The notes under the pieces: model-generated
What the model saw: the letters and a program-made list of their open reading frames with translations, nothing else
What the model was told of the DNA's origin: nothing
Database searches by the model: none
In this document: piece by piece, positions 6,341-7,540 of the stretch
Numbering within the stretch: the stretch's first letter is position 1
Layout of the letters: every line of letters starts with the position of its first letter
Program-made: the position numbers and the translations under genes
NCBI GenBank assembly: GCA_001796415.1
Contig: MGML01000045.1
Span: 1 to 7,540, forward strand
Length of the DNA stretch: 7,540 nucleotides
Source of the DNA: Chloroflexi bacterium RBG_13_46_14
GTDB lineage: Bacteria; Chloroflexota; Dehalococcoidia; Dehalococcoidales; UBA2162
Direction of reading: 5' to 3'

Positions 6341-6347
6341 CACCTCT
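6341..6347 (-). promoter_or_regulatory. Ribosome binding site of the response regulator
   Basis: On the - strand AGAGGTG ends five bases before the ATG at 6335. Complementarity and spacing are good, which supports this start. Confidence 0.65.
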
Positions 6348-6401
6348 TTGAACCGGTGCTTTATCATGGATAGTTCGCCGGTGAGTATTATAGCGATGAT
6401 G

Positions 6402-6432
6402 ATTATGAGTATATATATGAATAATAAGTCAA
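6402..6432 (-). promoter_or_regulatory. Candidate promoter of the response regulator
   Basis: On the - strand TTGACT (6432 to 6427) and CATAAT (6407 to 6402) each match consensus at five of six positions. The 19-base spacer is longer than ideal. A start near 6395 would give a leader of about 60 bases before the regulator ATG. Confidence 0.4.
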
Positions 6433-6601
6433 TAGACCTAAAGCGCGTGATAGTGATACTTACGGTTACGATATAAGATTCGTGAAGACATTAAAATGTC
6501 AGGGACGACAATCAGCCTGATGGTTCCGTACACGATCAAGGGAGCTTTTTAACTGTCTGCCAACCTTACAGGTTTAGAAGAGTTATTATCCGGTATTCTT
6601 G

Positions 6602-6697
6602 AATGGCTTTATTATAAACAAGGTTTTTTGACTAAATCTTATATGGCATATGATGGAAAGGGAGATAATAGACAGCGAAAGCCATTTCTAACAATGG
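6602..6697. repeat. Overlapping inverted repeats with alternative pairing
   Basis: AATGGCTTT (6602-6610) is perfectly complementary to AAAGCCATT (6678-6686). The CCATT part of the latter can instead pair with AATGG at 6693-6697 across a six-base loop. The two pairings exclude one another. They lie just downstream of the META gene on its strand. The stems are short and no T-run follows, so this is not a standard terminator. Confidence 0.3.
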
Positions 6698-6710
6698 AAT
6701 CAAGGTAATA

Positions 6711-7493
6711 TTAACGGGTTAACAGCTTATAAACGAGTGTATCTCCTTTTGACGTGAATATCTCAAGCTTGTCCTCTGTCTGGTTATACTGGTGGGTTCC
6801 GGATGAAATAGAGTCAAGGTACATTAACGCAAAACGTTCAAGATTGGTTGATAATTCGCCGTCTCTGCCTGATTGAATCCCCCATCGTATGATATCGCCT
6901 TTTGCTTCATAGTCCAAAAGCCGGTAGTTATAGTTTCCTGCATGTCCTGATGCTTCGCTACCGCCTGTAAAAGAAAGACTGATTTCCAGACCTTCCGGTA
7001 CCGCAATATCGTTCAGCGATTCCAACATCCAGTCAGTTCCGATGAGGTCAGCCGGGTCCATCAAATGTACCTGCCGCCGGTTGAAAACCAATATTTCCCG
7101 TCTCTCGTTGTCGTAAAACCTCAGGATATTATCAGTAATTTGATAGAAAGACGCTTTTCCAAGAGCTCCAAAATAGGCACTTCTTTGCTTCGTCGTGTTT
7201 TCATCTTCAATGCATCCTTGGGTGGTCATTGTCATTTCACGTAGGTTCAGGTTCAGGATATCAGGATCTTCAGTAGAATATTCTGCGGAATACCTGTTAC
7301 AGCTATCATGTCCTTCTAATCTGCCATTATAGAACGAAAGGCTTATATATATGGCACCATTAACCGCAACTTCGTTTACCTTGACTACGTACCAGCTCGT
7401 GTTGGTTAAGGGATCTGAGTTTCCGCAGGAGATACACGTGAGTAATAAGGAGCCACACAAAAAAGTGAGTACTAAAATGAAACGTCTTTTCAT
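6711..7493 (-). CDS. Lipoprotein with two META (HslJ-like) domains
   Basis: This 260-residue protein starts MKRRF with a hydrophobic segment to about 20 and a probable lipidation site at Cys23 (ISC, then GNSD). It should be exported and membrane-anchored. Residues about 29-139 match a META domain: TSWYVVKVN, then EGHDSCNRYSAEY (60-72) and MTMTTQGC (87-94). META domains occur in HslJ and other small envelope proteins; no enzymatic activity is established for them. Residues about 149-258 form a second copy beginning GTDWMLESLN, with SGHAGNYNY in place of the SGCNxY motif and no MTxTxxxC motif, so it is degenerate. C65 and C94 of the first domain have no partners in the second. GGGAG nine bases before the ATG supports the start. 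An out-of-frame ATG lies at 7500. The promoter presumably lies partly beyond the window edge. Confidence 0.85.
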   Translation of the reverse strand: MKRRFILVLTFLCGSLLLTCISCGNSDPLTNTSWYVVKVNEVAVNGAIYISLSFYNGRLEGHDSCNRYSAEYSTEDPDILNLNLREMTMTTQGCIEDENTTKQRSAYFGALGKASFYQITDNILRFYDNERREILVFNRRQVHLMDPADLIGTDWMLESLNDIAVPEGLEISLSFTGGSEASGHAGNYNYRLLDYEAKGDIIRWGIQSGRDGELSTNLERFALMYLDSISSGTHQYNQTEDKLEIFTSKGDTLVYKLLTR

Positions 7494-7540
7494 TTGTCAT
7501 GACTCCCGATGTAATTTGATACTAACCAGGGGAGAGAACC

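Larger units (their letters stand above)
6336..6710. other. Intergenic region between META lipoprotein and response regulator
   Basis: These 375 bases hold no gene I can support. They contain a candidate promoter and RBS for the regulator at the left end, two CCGGTG direct repeats (6353-6358 and 6378-6383), a small dyad GACATT-AA-AATGTC (6487-6500), one isolated TTCTTGAA (6596-6603) identical to the box near the protease operon, and competing inverted repeats at 6602-6697. On the + strand a frame open from 6457 to 6708, interrupted by one TAA at 6550, has no good start. No T-rich terminator is seen after the META gene. Confidence 0.5.

Noticed and set aside
6366..6476. A 36-codon + frame of hydrophobic, Met/Ile-rich composition upstream of the regulator
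   Set aside because: No Shine-Dalgarno precedes the ATG, and the frame is the tail of an antisense frame through the regulator gene. The AT-rich sequence is better explained by the regulator promoter.

Overview
The window holds five complete protein-coding genes. One lies on the + strand: a GH67 alpha-glucuronidase. Four lie on the - strand; in transcription order they are a META-domain lipoprotein, an OmpR/PhoB-type response regulator, a streptogrisin-like secreted serine protease, and a leucine-rich-repeat (LRR) lipoprotein. The organism is a bacterium of moderate GC with clear Shine-Dalgarno sites, Sec signal peptides and lipoboxes. The LRR protein has an N-terminal cap followed by 22-residue repeats carrying 'DLSPL', a style I associate with environmental Chloroflexota (Dehalococcoidia-like) genomes and some anaerobes. 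Chloroflexota is therefore my best guess, but it is a low-confidence inference. No rRNA, tRNA, IS element or CRISPR array is visible.

Layout: 1-173 is an AT-rich leader with a possible operator palindrome. 174-2231 (+) encodes the cytoplasmic GH67 enzyme. It converges on the LRR gene (2267-4126, -) across a gap of only 35 bases with no obvious terminator. The LRR gene starts on a GTG that shares one base with the stop codon of the protease gene (4126-5325, -; junction TAGTG), so the two are very probably co-transcribed and translationally coupled. Next come 314 bases of regulatory DNA (5326-5639), the response regulator (5640-6335, -), 375 bases without a convincing gene (6336-6710), and the META-domain lipoprotein (6711-7493, -).

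The most interesting region is 5326-5639. It carries three tandem copies of TTCTTGAA at exact 11-bp spacing (5538-5567). On the - strand a TATCAT -10-like hexamer follows nine bases after the last copy. This is the geometry of a PhoB/OmpR-family activated promoter. It sits directly beside an OmpR-family regulator gene and points at the protease-LRR pair. The leader also holds two strong Shine-Dalgarno sequences that open only onto mini-ORFs. The regulator's receiver domain is atypical: it keeps Asp54 but has lost one or both acidic-pocket residues, the Thr/Ser switch and the conserved Lys.

Working hypothesis (inference): the regulator controls export of a protease zymogen together with a surface-anchored LRR protein, with a second envelope lipoprotein (META domains) nearby. 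The GH67 gene looks functionally unrelated; it is a xylan-degradation enzyme standing alone in this window.
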